Assembly (NCBI RefSeq): GCF_026113935.1
Contig: NZ_JAPEUL010000007.1
Location: 1,054,001 to 1,118,000, forward strand
Direction of reading: 5' to 3'
Origin: Marinomonas rhodophyticola
GTDB taxonomy: Bacteria; Pseudomonadota; Gammaproteobacteria; Pseudomonadales; Marinomonadaceae
Length of the DNA: 64,000 bases
Position 1 is the stretch's first letter; the number at the start of each line of letters is the position of its first letter. The notes under the pieces are model-generated. The model did no database searches. It saw only the letters and a program-made list of their open reading frames with translations, and had not been told where the DNA came from. The translations under genes were made by a program, and so were the position numbers. Of this stretch, positions 15,078 through 23,976 are shown one piece after another.

Positions 15078-16268
15078 TTATTTCACCTTGGTTAGCTGGT
15101 CTATTACCTCATAACAAGCGCCCATGGTGTGGTAGTCGGTTTTTCCGGCTGGACTTTTGCAGTCATCGTAGGCTTGGTTGTCTTGGGTAAGAATGCGAAA
15201 CCAAGCACCGTATTGGTGATCAATCATGTGGGACCAGCTGTATTGCCAAAGTTGCTGATATTTATCCCAGTAGTGTGTTTCTTTGGTTAGGATCGCAAGC
15301 ATGGCGGCAGCGGCAAACGATTCGGCTTGAACCCAAAAATATTTATCCCCATCGCAAATATTACCTTCTGGATCATAGCCATAACAAAGGCCACCATTGG
15401 TTTCATCCCAAGATTTTTTCCACGCTGAGTCAAACAGTGTCTGAGCTGTTGGAATCAACCAATCAAGTGGTGAGCGTTGATGAATCAATAGCAGCAGTTT
15501 GGCCCATTCCGTCTGGTGACCGGGCTGAAATCCCCATGGGCGGAATAAATGTTTAGGGTTGTCTTTGTTGTAATCCCAGTCCACTTGCCAATCTGGCGTG
15601 TAGTGTTCCCAAATCTCACCACCTGCTAACGCCGCTTGGCGTTGGCAAATGTGCTTGGCGAGTAGAGTAGCGCGTTCTAAATAACGATGTTCATGTGTTG
15701 CATCATAGGCGGCAAGCAGTGCTTCACAGCTGTGCATGTTGGCGTTTTGGCCACGGTAAGGGGAAACGTTTTGCCAATCGCTGGAAATTTCATCTTTGTA
15801 TAATCCGAATTCAGCGTCCCAGAAATGTTCTTCCATGGTATGAAAGGTTTCTTCAATCCACGGTTTAGCTTCTGCTACACCCGCTTTGTAGGCCGTTGCA
15901 TAAGCCAGCATAACAAAGGCAAACCCATAACAATGATTGGTTTCGTCGAGGTTTTGATTCTTGCTGAGTAGCCAGACATAGCCGCCATTTTCTCGACGGT
16001 GGCGATCACGCAAATACCTCAGTCCATGGCGAGTGGCATTTAAATAAGCCTGCTTACCTTCGGCTTGATAGGCTTTGGCGTAGTTAAAAATAAAACGCGT
16101 GCTGCTGACGAGATGACGCGTATCGGTATCGTAAATGTTACCGTTGTCTTTGAAAAATTGAAAAAAGCCACCCTCAGAGTCGATGCATTTAGGATGATAG
16201 AAATTCATGGTGGATTGGATGTGTTCTGTTAAAAAACCAATTGAAGTAAATTCAGGAAAAGAAGACAT
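15078..16268 (-). CDS. AGE family epimerase/isomerase, probable mannose isomerase
   Basis: A 396-residue (alpha/alpha)6-barrel protein of the N-acylglucosamine 2-epimerase family, related to YihS and bacterial mannose isomerases that interconvert mannose and fructose. Family blocks seen: DTRHLVSSTRFIFNYAKAY, ENGGYVWLL, HCYGFAFVMLAYA, YRGQNANMHSCEALLAAYDA, FRPWGFQPGHQTEWAKLL and a C-terminal KTDYHTMGACYEV. These contain the conserved Arg, His and Glu residues of the active site. A short C-terminus favours mannose isomerase/YihS over GlcNAc epimerase. It is divergent from a ROK regulator across 173 bases, which suggests sugar-controlled expression. Confidence 0.85.
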   Translation of the reverse strand: MSSFPEFTSIGFLTEHIQSTMNFYHPKCIDSEGGFFQFFKDNGNIYDTDTRHLVSSTRFIFNYAKAYQAEGKQAYLNATRHGLRYLRDRHRRENGGYVWLLSKNQNLDETNHCYGFAFVMLAYATAYKAGVAEAKPWIEETFHTMEEHFWDAEFGLYKDEISSDWQNVSPYRGQNANMHSCEALLAAYDATHEHRYLERATLLAKHICQRQAALAGGEIWEHYTPDWQVDWDYNKDNPKHLFRPWGFQPGHQTEWAKLLLLIHQRSPLDWLIPTAQTLFDSAWKKSWDETNGGLCYGYDPEGNICDGDKYFWVQAESFAAAAMLAILTKETHYWDKYQQLWQYSWSHMIDHQYGAWFRILTQDNQAYDDCKSPAGKTDYHTMGACYEVIDQLTKVK

Positions 16269-16441
16269 GATGTTGTCCTTTACTTTGGCTCTGCTTTTAA
16301 AAGCCAGCCGTGTTATTTTTGTTGGATAGGTTGTTTAACTCTATTGCTGATTTTCCATATTAATGGGTTATGTGATTAAATCAATTAGATTTATTAAATG
16401 TTAGCGATTAGTTTGCGGGCTTAACGTGAGAGTAAGATTAT

Positions 16442-17644
16442 ATGAAGTCGTCAGGCAGTACCTCAGAACAAAGCCGTATATACAACGAGCGAATTATTTT
16501 GCATTTGGTGCGTCAGCATCCTGAGATATCCCGAGTCACTATTGCAGAGCGAACTGGCTTAAGCGCTCAAACGATCTCGGTGATTACCTCGTCTTTGCTT
16601 GAGCGGCAGCTATTACAGATTGACGGCAAGGTAAAAGGCCGTCGTGGGCAGCCTTCGGTCAAATTAAGCATCAACAAACAAGGCGCTTATGGATTGGGTA
16701 TTAACGTTGACCGAGACCATATCAGTGCTGCGCTGTTGGATTTTAGTGGTCGCTGTATTTTGTTGTTAGAGCGCGTGGTGTCTTTTCCTTCAGAAATGCT
16801 TGCGAAAAAAATCGCTGAAGACTTGATTGAAGAGGTCAAGGCGACCTTAGGGACAAATTGGAGTAAGGTGCAGGGCGTTGGTCTGGCCAGACCCGATTAT
16901 ATGGATTCGTGGCTGGAGACTTTAGTAACGGATACCGACCAGCGGGCGGACTTAGACAGGCTAAAAGAAGCACTAGCTTACTGGCAGTCTGATGCATTTG
17001 AATCCTGGCTAACCCAATTAACGGGGTTGCCATGTTTTTGTGAGAACGATGCCGTGGCCGCTGCAACCAGTGAATTATTATTGGCATCAGAGGTGCCACA
17101 ACGGCATTTCTTTTACCTGTTTGTGAGTACGGCCTGTGGTGGCAGTTTTGTTGCCAACGGCGAGTGTTATTTTGGTGCGCATGGCAAAGCTGGCAGTTTT
17201 GGTTTGATTCCTTCCGCCACGGGAAAGCATGGTAAGTGGATTCTTGAAGCCTTGTCTTTGTCGTCATTGCGACGTTTTTTTATGGAACAGCAAGTCTTAT
17301 GGCCAACATCGGCGGACGCTTGGCATGATAGGCAATACCATCAACTTATCGATCGATGGGCAGAAGAGGTGGCATTCGAAGTCACACCGGCTTTGGCTTC
17401 GGTGATTGCGTTGTATGATCCGGAAGCGATTCTCATTGGTGGGCGTTTACCGACTTGCGTATTGAACGCTTTAATAGCAAGCATGGAGCGCTCTTTGATG
17501 GCTCATAGTATGTTGCCATTACCTATGATACGCATCGCCCAAACAGGCCATACGGCAGGAGTGTTGGGGGCGGCGGTATTGCCCTTGTATGAAACCTTTG
17601 CGCCGCAGCAAAATTTGTTGCTTTTAAGTTCAAAAGAAAAGTAG
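16442..17644 (+). CDS. ROK family transcriptional regulator
   Basis: A 400-residue ROK protein with an N-terminal winged helix (ISRVTIAERTGLSAQTISVI, then KGRRGQPSVKL) and a C-terminal sugar-kinase-like domain. The kinase phosphate motif DxGxT is replaced by INVDRDHISA, so it should not be a kinase. The usual GHxxV and CxCGxxGC zinc-binding part is also missing: after GAHGKAGSFG comes LIPSATGKHG. It is probably a repressor sensing a sugar, divergent from the mannose isomerase-like gene, its likely target. ATG 16442 lies after GAGAGTAAGATTAT, a weak ribosome site. Confidence 0.85.
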   Translation: MKSSGSTSEQSRIYNERIILHLVRQHPEISRVTIAERTGLSAQTISVITSSLLERQLLQIDGKVKGRRGQPSVKLSINKQGAYGLGINVDRDHISAALLDFSGRCILLLERVVSFPSEMLAKKIAEDLIEEVKATLGTNWSKVQGVGLARPDYMDSWLETLVTDTDQRADLDRLKEALAYWQSDAFESWLTQLTGLPCFCENDAVAAATSELLLASEVPQRHFFYLFVSTACGGSFVANGECYFGAHGKAGSFGLIPSATGKHGKWILEALSLSSLRRFFMEQQVLWPTSADAWHDRQYHQLIDRWAEEVAFEVTPALASVIALYDPEAILIGGRLPTCVLNALIASMERSLMAHSMLPLPMIRIAQTGHTAGVLGAAVLPLYETFAPQQNLLLLSSKEK

Positions 17645-17673
17645 CTCAAAAGAAAAGTAGCTCAAAGGAAAAA
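17630..17673 (+). repeat. 16-bp tandem repeat at the end of the ROK gene
   Basis: TCAAAAGAAAAGTAGC occurs at 17630-17645 and 17646-17661, with a third partial diverged copy to 17673. The first unit contains the ROK stop codon, so repeat slippage would not change the protein. Confidence 0.85.
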
Positions 17674-17721
17674 TAATGCTTCGCTCTGAAGCAAGAGAAT
17701 GACCATGAGATTAGCAATGCC

Positions 17722-19191
17722 ATGAGATTAGAAATTCAGTGTGAAGACAGAATTGGTATGGTGCGTGAAGCCCTTGATCTGTTTATCCCTCATCAAATTG
17801 ACATGCGTTTGGTTGAAGTGGATACCAAGCGACGTTGTATTTATTGCGGTTTCTCCGACATTCCTTTTCCTAAATTACAGCGCTTATTGGCGGATATTCG
17901 TCGTTTAGACAGTGTGGAAGATGTTAAAACGGTGATGTTTACACCATCGGAAAGAGAGCATAACGCGCTTTATACGCTACTTGAGGCTTTGCCTGATGGT
18001 GTGATTTCTGTCGACTTGAAAGGCCATATTACCATGGTGACGGAGGCTCGCGGCGGAAGATTTACAAGTGCCCATTTCGGAGCTGTTACACAAACCTTTG
18101 CAGCAATTTATAAAGGGATTCACTTCTCTAAGGACACTTGGGCCAATCCTAAAGAGGGTATCAGTAAACGCATACGCATTCGTCACAAAACCTTGTTGCT
18201 GGAAATGAAGCCTATTTTTGTGTCTGATGATGAAGGGGTTGCCAATCCTGCCGGAACGGTGATTTATGTAAAATCGAAAGTGCGTTTAGATCGCCAAGCA
18301 GAAAGTCTTAAGCAAGCGCCAGACGCAGAGAACCCCCTTGAAAGCTATTTTCAACCTGCGGTACGCAAAAGTCCTAGCATGAGGCAAACTTTGAACCAAG
18401 CCAAAGCCTTTGTCGACGTTCCTCAGCCGTTATTGGTGCAAGGAGAAACGGGAACCGGCAAACGCAGCTTGATTGATGCCTTGTTTCAGTATTGGCATAA
18501 ACGGCATGGCGAGCGTGATGCTAGCTTGATCGTTCGTCATGCTAGAGACTTGACCAAGGCAGACATCGAAGCGTTCGATAACCTATCTGGTTGGATTGTC
18601 ATTGAGGAGATCGAATACCTCAGTGAATCAATGCAAATTGAGATAATGAACTGGCTAACTCGGCAACCCAGTATGCGTTTGGTGAGTGTGTCTTCTTTGA
18701 GCCAAGCTCAGTTGGCTGATGGAACGAGGTTAAATAAAGCGCTGTATTTCGCTTTAGCGACGCTGGTTTTGTCTATGCCGCCATTGCGAGAGCGAAAAGA
18801 AGACATAGAAGGTTTAGTTCAGCAAATAGTGGTTGCTCAATCTGAGCGTCATCGACAAACGGTGCCATCAATAGCAAAAAATGCGATAGTGAAGTTGGCC
18901 CTGTATGATTGGCCAGGAAACCTGAAAGAGTTACAGAATATTTGCTTGCAAACCTTGCTGACGCAAAAAACATTATGGCTCGCGGAAGACATTCATGTGC
19001 CTCAATTAAATGCGTTTGCTGAGATGGCATTGGTAAACGATTCATTAGAGCAAACCGTAAAACAATGGGAAGCAGAGTTGCTAAAAAGGTTGTATCCAAA
19101 CTTTCCTAGCACTAGACGTTTGGCCAAAGCGGTTGGCATGAGCCACAGTGCGATTGCTAATAAACTAAAAGAGTATGGTATTAAGACGTAA
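17722..19191 (+). CDS. TyrR-like transcriptional regulator (ACT-PAS-AAA-HTH)
   Basis: A 489-residue protein with TyrR architecture. An N-terminal ACT domain (MRLEIQCEDRIGMVREALDL) is followed by TPSEREHNALYTLLEALPDG, a typical TyrR linker and PAS start. A AAA+ domain has Walker A GETGTGKRS at about 236-244. The C-terminal helix-turn-helix TRRLAKAVGMSHSAIANKLK is very close to TyrR. The Walker B region reads WIVIEEIEYLSE instead of LFLDEIGEMS, and there is no GAFTGA loop, so it should not act with sigma-54. TyrR proteins control aromatic amino acid genes. No target lies next to it. The start at ATG 17722 matches the family start, though the ribosome site is weak. Confidence 0.8.
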   Translation: MRLEIQCEDRIGMVREALDLFIPHQIDMRLVEVDTKRRCIYCGFSDIPFPKLQRLLADIRRLDSVEDVKTVMFTPSEREHNALYTLLEALPDGVISVDLKGHITMVTEARGGRFTSAHFGAVTQTFAAIYKGIHFSKDTWANPKEGISKRIRIRHKTLLLEMKPIFVSDDEGVANPAGTVIYVKSKVRLDRQAESLKQAPDAENPLESYFQPAVRKSPSMRQTLNQAKAFVDVPQPLLVQGETGTGKRSLIDALFQYWHKRHGERDASLIVRHARDLTKADIEAFDNLSGWIVIEEIEYLSESMQIEIMNWLTRQPSMRLVSVSSLSQAQLADGTRLNKALYFALATLVLSMPPLRERKEDIEGLVQQIVVAQSERHRQTVPSIAKNAIVKLALYDWPGNLKELQNICLQTLLTQKTLWLAEDIHVPQLNAFAEMALVNDSLEQTVKQWEAELLKRLYPNFPSTRRLAKAVGMSHSAIANKLKEYGIKT

Positions 19192-19192
19192 A

Positions 19193-19219
19193 TGCCAGAT
19201 CGAATGAATCAATCTGGCA
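19193..19219 (+). terminator. Possible terminator after the TyrR-like gene
   Basis: TGCCAGAT and ATCTGGCA form a perfect 8-bp stem directly after the stop codon. There is no strong T-run, so its strength is uncertain. Confidence 0.4.
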
Positions 19220-19258
19220 AGCAGAGAATGGAAAAATGTCTTATTAAAGCACACTCAC

Positions 19259-19420
19259 TCAGTAACGAGGTCTTTGGCGAGGTACTGGGCGACGTGTTTC
19301 TTCGCGTTCAATTTTGATAGGTTGCAGCTTTGTTTTTGGTTGCATAGTCTGTTTCTGGATGTTGGCAACCAAGAAAGCAATTGCCGCGCAGGCAACGATG
19401 AATAGCAAAAATTCAAACAT
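19259..19420 (-). CDS. Small single-pass membrane protein, 53 residues
   Basis: A short gene missed by length filters. It encodes MFEFLLFIVACAAIAFLVAN followed by a basic, Pro/Arg/Gln-rich tail (IQKQTMQPKTKLQPIKIERE, then ETRRPVPRQRPRY). One N-terminal transmembrane helix is followed by a positively charged cytoplasmic tail. The ATG is preceded by TTTGGAGAAATGCC, a good ribosome site. No family was recognised. It stands alone between the TyrR-like gene and the HAD gene. A clean ribosome site, membrane topology and absence of a competing frame support it as real. Confidence 0.65.
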   Translation of the reverse strand: MFEFLLFIVACAAIAFLVANIQKQTMQPKTKLQPIKIEREETRRPVPRQRPRY

Positions 19421-19523
19421 GGCATTTCTCCAAACTAATTATTCTTTTAACAATCATGGTTCAAAATGATCGCTGGGTAAAGGCATTTATGTTGTCTTTT
19501 GGTAACTTAAAAGCACTTACAGA

Positions 19524-20345
19524 CTACAAGTCGTACCTTTTTCTTAAGTATCTTGCAACGCCATCTTCGTCATGATGACCAATCACATCGGTGGCTGCAT
19601 CTTTAACGTGCAGCAAAGCATTTTCAGTGGCAAAGGCTTCATCTGAAACAGAGAACATTGATAAATCGTTGTCACCGTCACCGAAGACTAGCATTCTTTT
19701 GGCACCAATTTCTGCCTTTAGTTCCATTAATGCGGAACCTTTACACACATCACTGTGGTGGATATCCAGCCAGAACGCATCAGGGTTATAGATGCCACCG
19801 CCAGAATACGCTGTCAGATGGCGGTGTTTTTGTGTGTCTTGCACAATATTTTCAATAAACTCAGGGCGTCCCATGGCACTGATATTGGTGATTCTGGCGG
19901 TATGAGAAAGCTCAGCCAAAGGGTGAAGGCTCATGTTCTTATGGTTGCCTAGTTCATTGGCAATGTGGTCGCTTAGATGACCACTCAAGGGGGAATGATA
20001 CACGCGGTGAGAACCATCGTCTTCTAAACAAAAAACAAACGGCGTGACTTGGTTTTCTTCAAAAGAGCTTAGCAGTTCTGAAATGTGGCTCTGAGACAGT
20101 AAATTGCGGTGACGATACAGATTTTGTTGAGGATTCCACCATTCAACACCATTTTTAAAAATCTGCCAGTTAGGAAAGTCATGTCCCTCAATGCAAGGCA
20201 TGGCTGCAAAACGTGTGCGGCCCGTTGCAATTGTATAAAAAACACCAGCAGACTTTAAGCGCTTAAGCGTCTCGAGAGTGTATTCAGAAAGACGCTGGTG
20301 CCGATTTAATAGCGTGCCGTCTAGATCAAATGCCACTAATTCCAT
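19524..20345 (-). CDS. Cof-type HAD-IIB phosphatase
   Basis: A 273-residue haloacid dehalogenase-superfamily hydrolase of the Cof/YidA/YbiV group, which dephosphorylates sugar phosphates and other small metabolites. Motif I is AFDLDGTLLN near the N-terminus, motif II is ATGRTRF, and motif IV GDGDNDLSMF is near residue 222. The C2B cap lies between. I chose ATG at 20345, since GAGGTG directly upstream serves as its ribosome site; the frame is open to a GTG two codons earlier. The substrate is not known. Confidence 0.88.
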   Translation of the reverse strand: MELVAFDLDGTLLNRHQRLSEYTLETLKRLKSAGVFYTIATGRTRFAAMPCIEGHDFPNWQIFKNGVEWWNPQQNLYRHRNLLSQSHISELLSSFEENQVTPFVFCLEDDGSHRVYHSPLSGHLSDHIANELGNHKNMSLHPLAELSHTARITNISAMGRPEFIENIVQDTQKHRHLTAYSGGGIYNPDAFWLDIHHSDVCKGSALMELKAEIGAKRMLVFGDGDNDLSMFSVSDEAFATENALLHVKDAATDVIGHHDEDGVARYLRKRYDL

Positions 20346-20396
20346 AATCACCTCATGTTCAAGGGTATCGACTATCGCACTGATTTAACGAGGTGT

Positions 20397-21821
20397 TCAA
20401 GTGTCTTTTTCATTTTCCTCATGGTTTTCTTTCATATTTTTTAGCCGTTTACTGAGTGCAGGTTGTGAAATGCCGAGCATTCTTGCGGCGAGTGATTGGT
20501 TGTTGCTGGCTCTCTTCATGGCTTCATCGACTAATAAATCGGCCATATTGCTCAGCGTCGGCAACGGCATATTGGCAGCAAAGAGAATGCTGCTTTCCGT
20601 TAAGACGACGGGCTTTTCTCGATTGAACAGTGGCTCAAAAGGTGCGCAGTTTAGTTCATTCGATGTGCTTTGGCTTACCGCATCGTAAACCAGGGCCTTT
20701 AGCTCTCGTGCATTGCCAGGGAAAGAGTACTGGGACAAGTTCACAGACAAGTTTTTGGGGACGGTTAAACTTGGTTTATTCATCTCTTTGCAAGCTAACG
20801 TCATAAAGTGGTCGATTAGCAAGGGAAGGTCCGCTAATCGTTCTCGTAACGGTGGAATCGTCACCATATGCGTTTTTAGGCGGAAAAATAAATCTTTGCG
20901 AAATTTACCTTCCGCTTGGAGCTGTGCTAGTTGTTGATGTGTTGCGACAACGATTCTAGCTTCCAGTCTCTTGGGTTTATCGCTGCCAACAGGGTAGTAC
21001 TCGCCTTCTTGCAAAAGGCGTAACAGTTTAATTTGAGACGCCAGACTGAGATCACCAATTTCATCGAGAAATAATGTCCCTCCAGCCGCTTTTTCCACTA
21101 AACCTAGTCGTGTTTTGTCTGCGCCAGTGAAAGCGCCTCGAGCGTGTCCAAAGAGTGTGTCTGCGAAGACATTGTCATCGACGCCCGCTACATTGACGCT
21201 GACAAGTGGTCCTGGGCAACGACTTAATTCATGGATAACATTGGCGATTAGCTCTTTGCCAACGCCACTTTCACCAGATATTAAAACAGGTTGGCGTGTA
21301 CTGGCGATTGACTCAATATAGCGAAAAGCAGACCACATGGCTTTGTCTGAGGTAATAATGTTTGCAAAGGCATCTGGTTTTTCTAGCTCGTTTGACAAAA
21401 TTTGCGCGCGTAAAGCTTGGTTTTCTAGAGTGAGTTCTTGGGTATGAATGGCGCGCTTTAAACCGTCTAGGATTTGATTCTGGTCTGAGGTTTTTACAAA
21501 GTAGTCAAAAGCGCCTTGTTTGACGCACTCCACAGCGGTGTTGACTTGATTGACACCACTAATAATGATGACGCACACATTGGGGTATTCTTCTTTTAAC
21601 CAAGACAATACTTTTTGGCCCGATACTTTTGGCATGGTGAGGTCTAATAAGACCAATCCTATGTCTTCACTTTCCATTAATGACGGGATGAGACTTGGAT
21701 CAGAGCAGGTTATTAGGTTGTTAAAACCTTGTATTTCCAATGTTAACGACATGCTTCTAAGAAAGGCGATTTCATCATCAACCAATAAAATCTTAAATTG
21801 AGGGTAGAGATTATGTTTCAT
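20397..21821 (-). CDS. Sigma-54-dependent response regulator (NtrC/DctD type)
   Basis: A 474-residue response regulator. The receiver domain has the acidic pocket (LLVDDE) and the phospho-acceptor Asp in VLLDLTMPK. The AAA+ domain has Walker A GESGVGKE, the sigma-54 contact loop GARGAFTGAD and Walker B TLFLDEIGDL. The C-terminal Fis-type helix-turn-helix is NQSLAARMLGISQPALSKRL. I chose the ATG at 21821 (MKHNLYPQ), 10 bases after the kinase stop; the frame is open 11 codons further. With the upstream kinase it forms a two-component pair. Its likely target is the divergent TAXI-TRAP operon, which has a sigma-54 promoter and two upstream palindromes. Confidence 0.92.
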   Translation of the reverse strand: MKHNLYPQFKILLVDDEIAFLRSMSLTLEIQGFNNLITCSDPSLIPSLMESEDIGLVLLDLTMPKVSGQKVLSWLKEEYPNVCVIIISGVNQVNTAVECVKQGAFDYFVKTSDQNQILDGLKRAIHTQELTLENQALRAQILSNELEKPDAFANIITSDKAMWSAFRYIESIASTRQPVLISGESGVGKELIANVIHELSRCPGPLVSVNVAGVDDNVFADTLFGHARGAFTGADKTRLGLVEKAAGGTLFLDEIGDLSLASQIKLLRLLQEGEYYPVGSDKPKRLEARIVVATHQQLAQLQAEGKFRKDLFFRLKTHMVTIPPLRERLADLPLLIDHFMTLACKEMNKPSLTVPKNLSVNLSQYSFPGNARELKALVYDAVSQSTSNELNCAPFEPLFNREKPVVLTESSILFAANMPLPTLSNMADLLVDEAMKRASNNQSLAARMLGISQPALSKRLKNMKENHEENEKDT

Positions 21822-21831
21822 GAAAAGGCTC

Positions 21832-23600
21832 TTATTTTTTGGTAGGGAGTTCAAAAAGATCAGTATTGCTCAATGTGCCTTCCATTGCCGTGTTTGGCTT
21901 ATAGACTGGGAAAGACACGGTTACACAAGTCCCTTTGCCTACTTCAGAATCAAAGGCCAATTTCCCTTGATGTGTATTAATAATGGCCGAAGAAACAGAC
22001 AGCCCCAATCCTGTTCCACCTTGCTCCCTTTTGGTGGTAAAAAAGGGATCGGTTAAGCGAATTAGGTTGGCAGGATCAATGCCTTTTCCTTGATCCTCAA
22101 TGACAATAAGGACCTCTTTCTCATCCAAGCTTAAAGTCGTTGTGACACGAATGCTATCTTGGCGTTTTTCTATGGCGTCACAAGCGTTGATAATTAAGTT
22201 AATCATCACTTGTTCTACTCGTTGAGCGCTACCGATGATGATTGGATCGCGTTTGTCTACATAAAGTTCAAAGTCATCGGTGGCATTCCGAATTGAGGTG
22301 TCCACGAGTCTTATGGCGGTGGAGACCACTTCATTTATATTGACTTCTTGGGTGATTTCATTGGGTTCTTCACGGGCAAAATCTTTTAAATCATTGACTA
22401 TGTTGCGGATGCGCAATGTACTTTGATCCATTTCGTCTAGTAAATACGGTAACTCCTGACGTAAACGATCAAACTTAAGGCCCGCGAGTGAAAAACTAGG
22501 GTCATTTTGGGCGTGTTTTGCTAAATAGGGGAGCGCGTCTTCCCAAGCGGCTTTCAAAATGGGGAGATTCAGCATTAATAAGCCAGTTGGGTTGTTGATT
22601 TCATGGGCAACACCGGAAACGAGTATACCCAACGAGGCCATTTTATCCGCTTGAATGAGTTGTTCTTGCTGAGACTTGAGTTGATTAGAGCGCTTTTCTA
22701 CTTCTTTTCTCAGCATTGCGTTCCATATGCTTATGGCGCCGATGGCGAGCAACAAAGCGATAATGATAGAAGCTGCATACAGCCCCAGTTTTTTCCAAGG
22801 AAAAGGTGGTGGTTCTAGTGCACCAAACCATTTCTCATAAATTTGTTGTTGCTTGCCAGTGTTTTTAAGAATAGCGAGGCCTTCATTGAAAAGGGCGATG
22901 ATGTCTTCATTTTTGGGCAAGGCGCCATAACCCAAGCGTTGACCCGATATTGGGCTGGCGATGGCATGAATATTATTAAGCTGCATTTCCTTGCTTAAAT
23001 AAAGGCTAGGGGAGTTGGCTGTTAAGGCGTAATCATGTTTTCCCGACGCCAATAAACGCAGTGCTTCAGCGTGGGTTTGAACGGGAATGATGATGGCTTG
23101 GATGTTATTGTCGATTAGGTATTCGTGCATGATGCTGGCGTTTTGGATCATGACTTCTTTGTTTTTGAGTTGTGAGACATCGTCAATAACGGGCGAGTCT
23201 TTACGAGCAAAAACAGAGTAATTGACAATCGAATGTGCGGATGAGAAGCGAATACTCTGGGCACGCTCATCGGAATACGCAATGCCTTGAAGAACGTCTA
23301 AACGACCAGAATGTAGGCCTTCAAATACGGTTTGCCAATCGGCCATTTCTATTTGGACATGAACTCCCATTACTTCTGCAATAGCGTTTGTGAGTTCAAC
23401 CGTGTAGCCCGTAGGCTCACCGTCGTCTCCCGCAAATTCGTAAGGTGGAAAATTATAATCCGCACCTACGGATATGACTCTTTTCCAGCCAGTATGGCCG
23501 AATTGCTGTCTCTTGCCGATAGCGGACCAGATAAGGACGCCAAGCCTAAAAATAGACAAAACAACGAGGCTAAAGTGCGTATTTTTAATGAGCTTAGCAT
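21832..23600 (-). pseudogene. Sensor histidine kinase with periplasmic solute-binding domain, frameshifted
   Basis: A DctB/NtrB-like kinase of about 589 residues once one base is restored. ATG at 23600 encodes a signal peptide (MLSSLKIRTLASLFCLFLGL). One A is missing in the run at 23481-23484, after which the other frame continues with KRVISVGADYNFPPYEFAGD. That begins a family 3 solute-binding domain (PPYEF, GLHSGRLDVLQGIAYSDERA), which should sense an amino acid-like or organic acid ligand in the periplasm. One membrane helix (near LGLYAASIIIALLLAIGAIS) leads to a coiled coil, the H-box GVAHEINNPTG, the N-box NLIINACDAI and GGTGLGLSV. It is the first gene of an operon with the sigma-54 regulator. 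It lacks a receiver domain. Confidence 0.88.
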
Positions 23601-23718
23601 GTACGGAAGGTCTTTTTTATTGATGTTATTGGGGCGAATACTAACGGTATAAGCCCAATAAAAAAAGCGTGGGAAATGAAATAGAGGTGAGCAATGAGTT
23701 TATTTATTGGTGCAATAT

Positions 23719-23750
23719 AACAAAAGTTATAATTATAGCTTTTGTTATTA
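23719..23750. promoter_or_regulatory. 32-bp near-perfect palindrome, candidate enhancer site 1
   Basis: Outer arms ATAACAAAAG and CTTTTGTTAT are perfect 10-bp inverted repeats, and the 12 bases between are also nearly palindromic. It lies about 210 bases before the predicted TAXI transcription start, in the range for sigma-54 enhancers. It contains AAGTTATAATT, also in site 2. Confidence 0.7.
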
Positions 23751-23813
23751 AGTGTATAGAGTGTGCATGTTTCGTAGGCTCTGGCTGACAGTTTCTTTGC
23801 AAAGCGATTTTTC

Positions 23814-23829
23814 TATAACTTAAGTTATA
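23814..23829. promoter_or_regulatory. 16-bp perfect palindrome, candidate enhancer site 2
   Basis: TATAACTTAAGTTATA is a perfect palindrome about 115 bases before the predicted transcription start. With flanking bases it contains AAGTTATAATT, shared with site 1. It is probably bound by the NtrC-type regulator encoded divergently. Confidence 0.7.
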
Positions 23830-23905
23830 ATTTTGATCACGAATAAATGTGTGTTTTTATTTTGTTATTTTTATAAATATCAATTGGTTAGAGAGTTTTA
23901 TGGAG

Positions 23906-23923
23906 TTGGCACTTAATTTGCCA
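23906..23923 (+). promoter_or_regulatory. Sigma-54 promoter of the TAXI-TRAP operon
   Basis: TTGGCAC, five bases, TTGCCA. GG and GC are separated by exactly 10 bases, matching the -24/-12 consensus TGGCAC-N5-TTGC. The start of transcription would be near 23933, about 44 bases before the ATG. Confidence 0.85.
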
Positions 23924-23976
23924 TATAGCCCCGGTCACATGACATTAATTTAAATACCGGAATGCTTGAGGATTCT

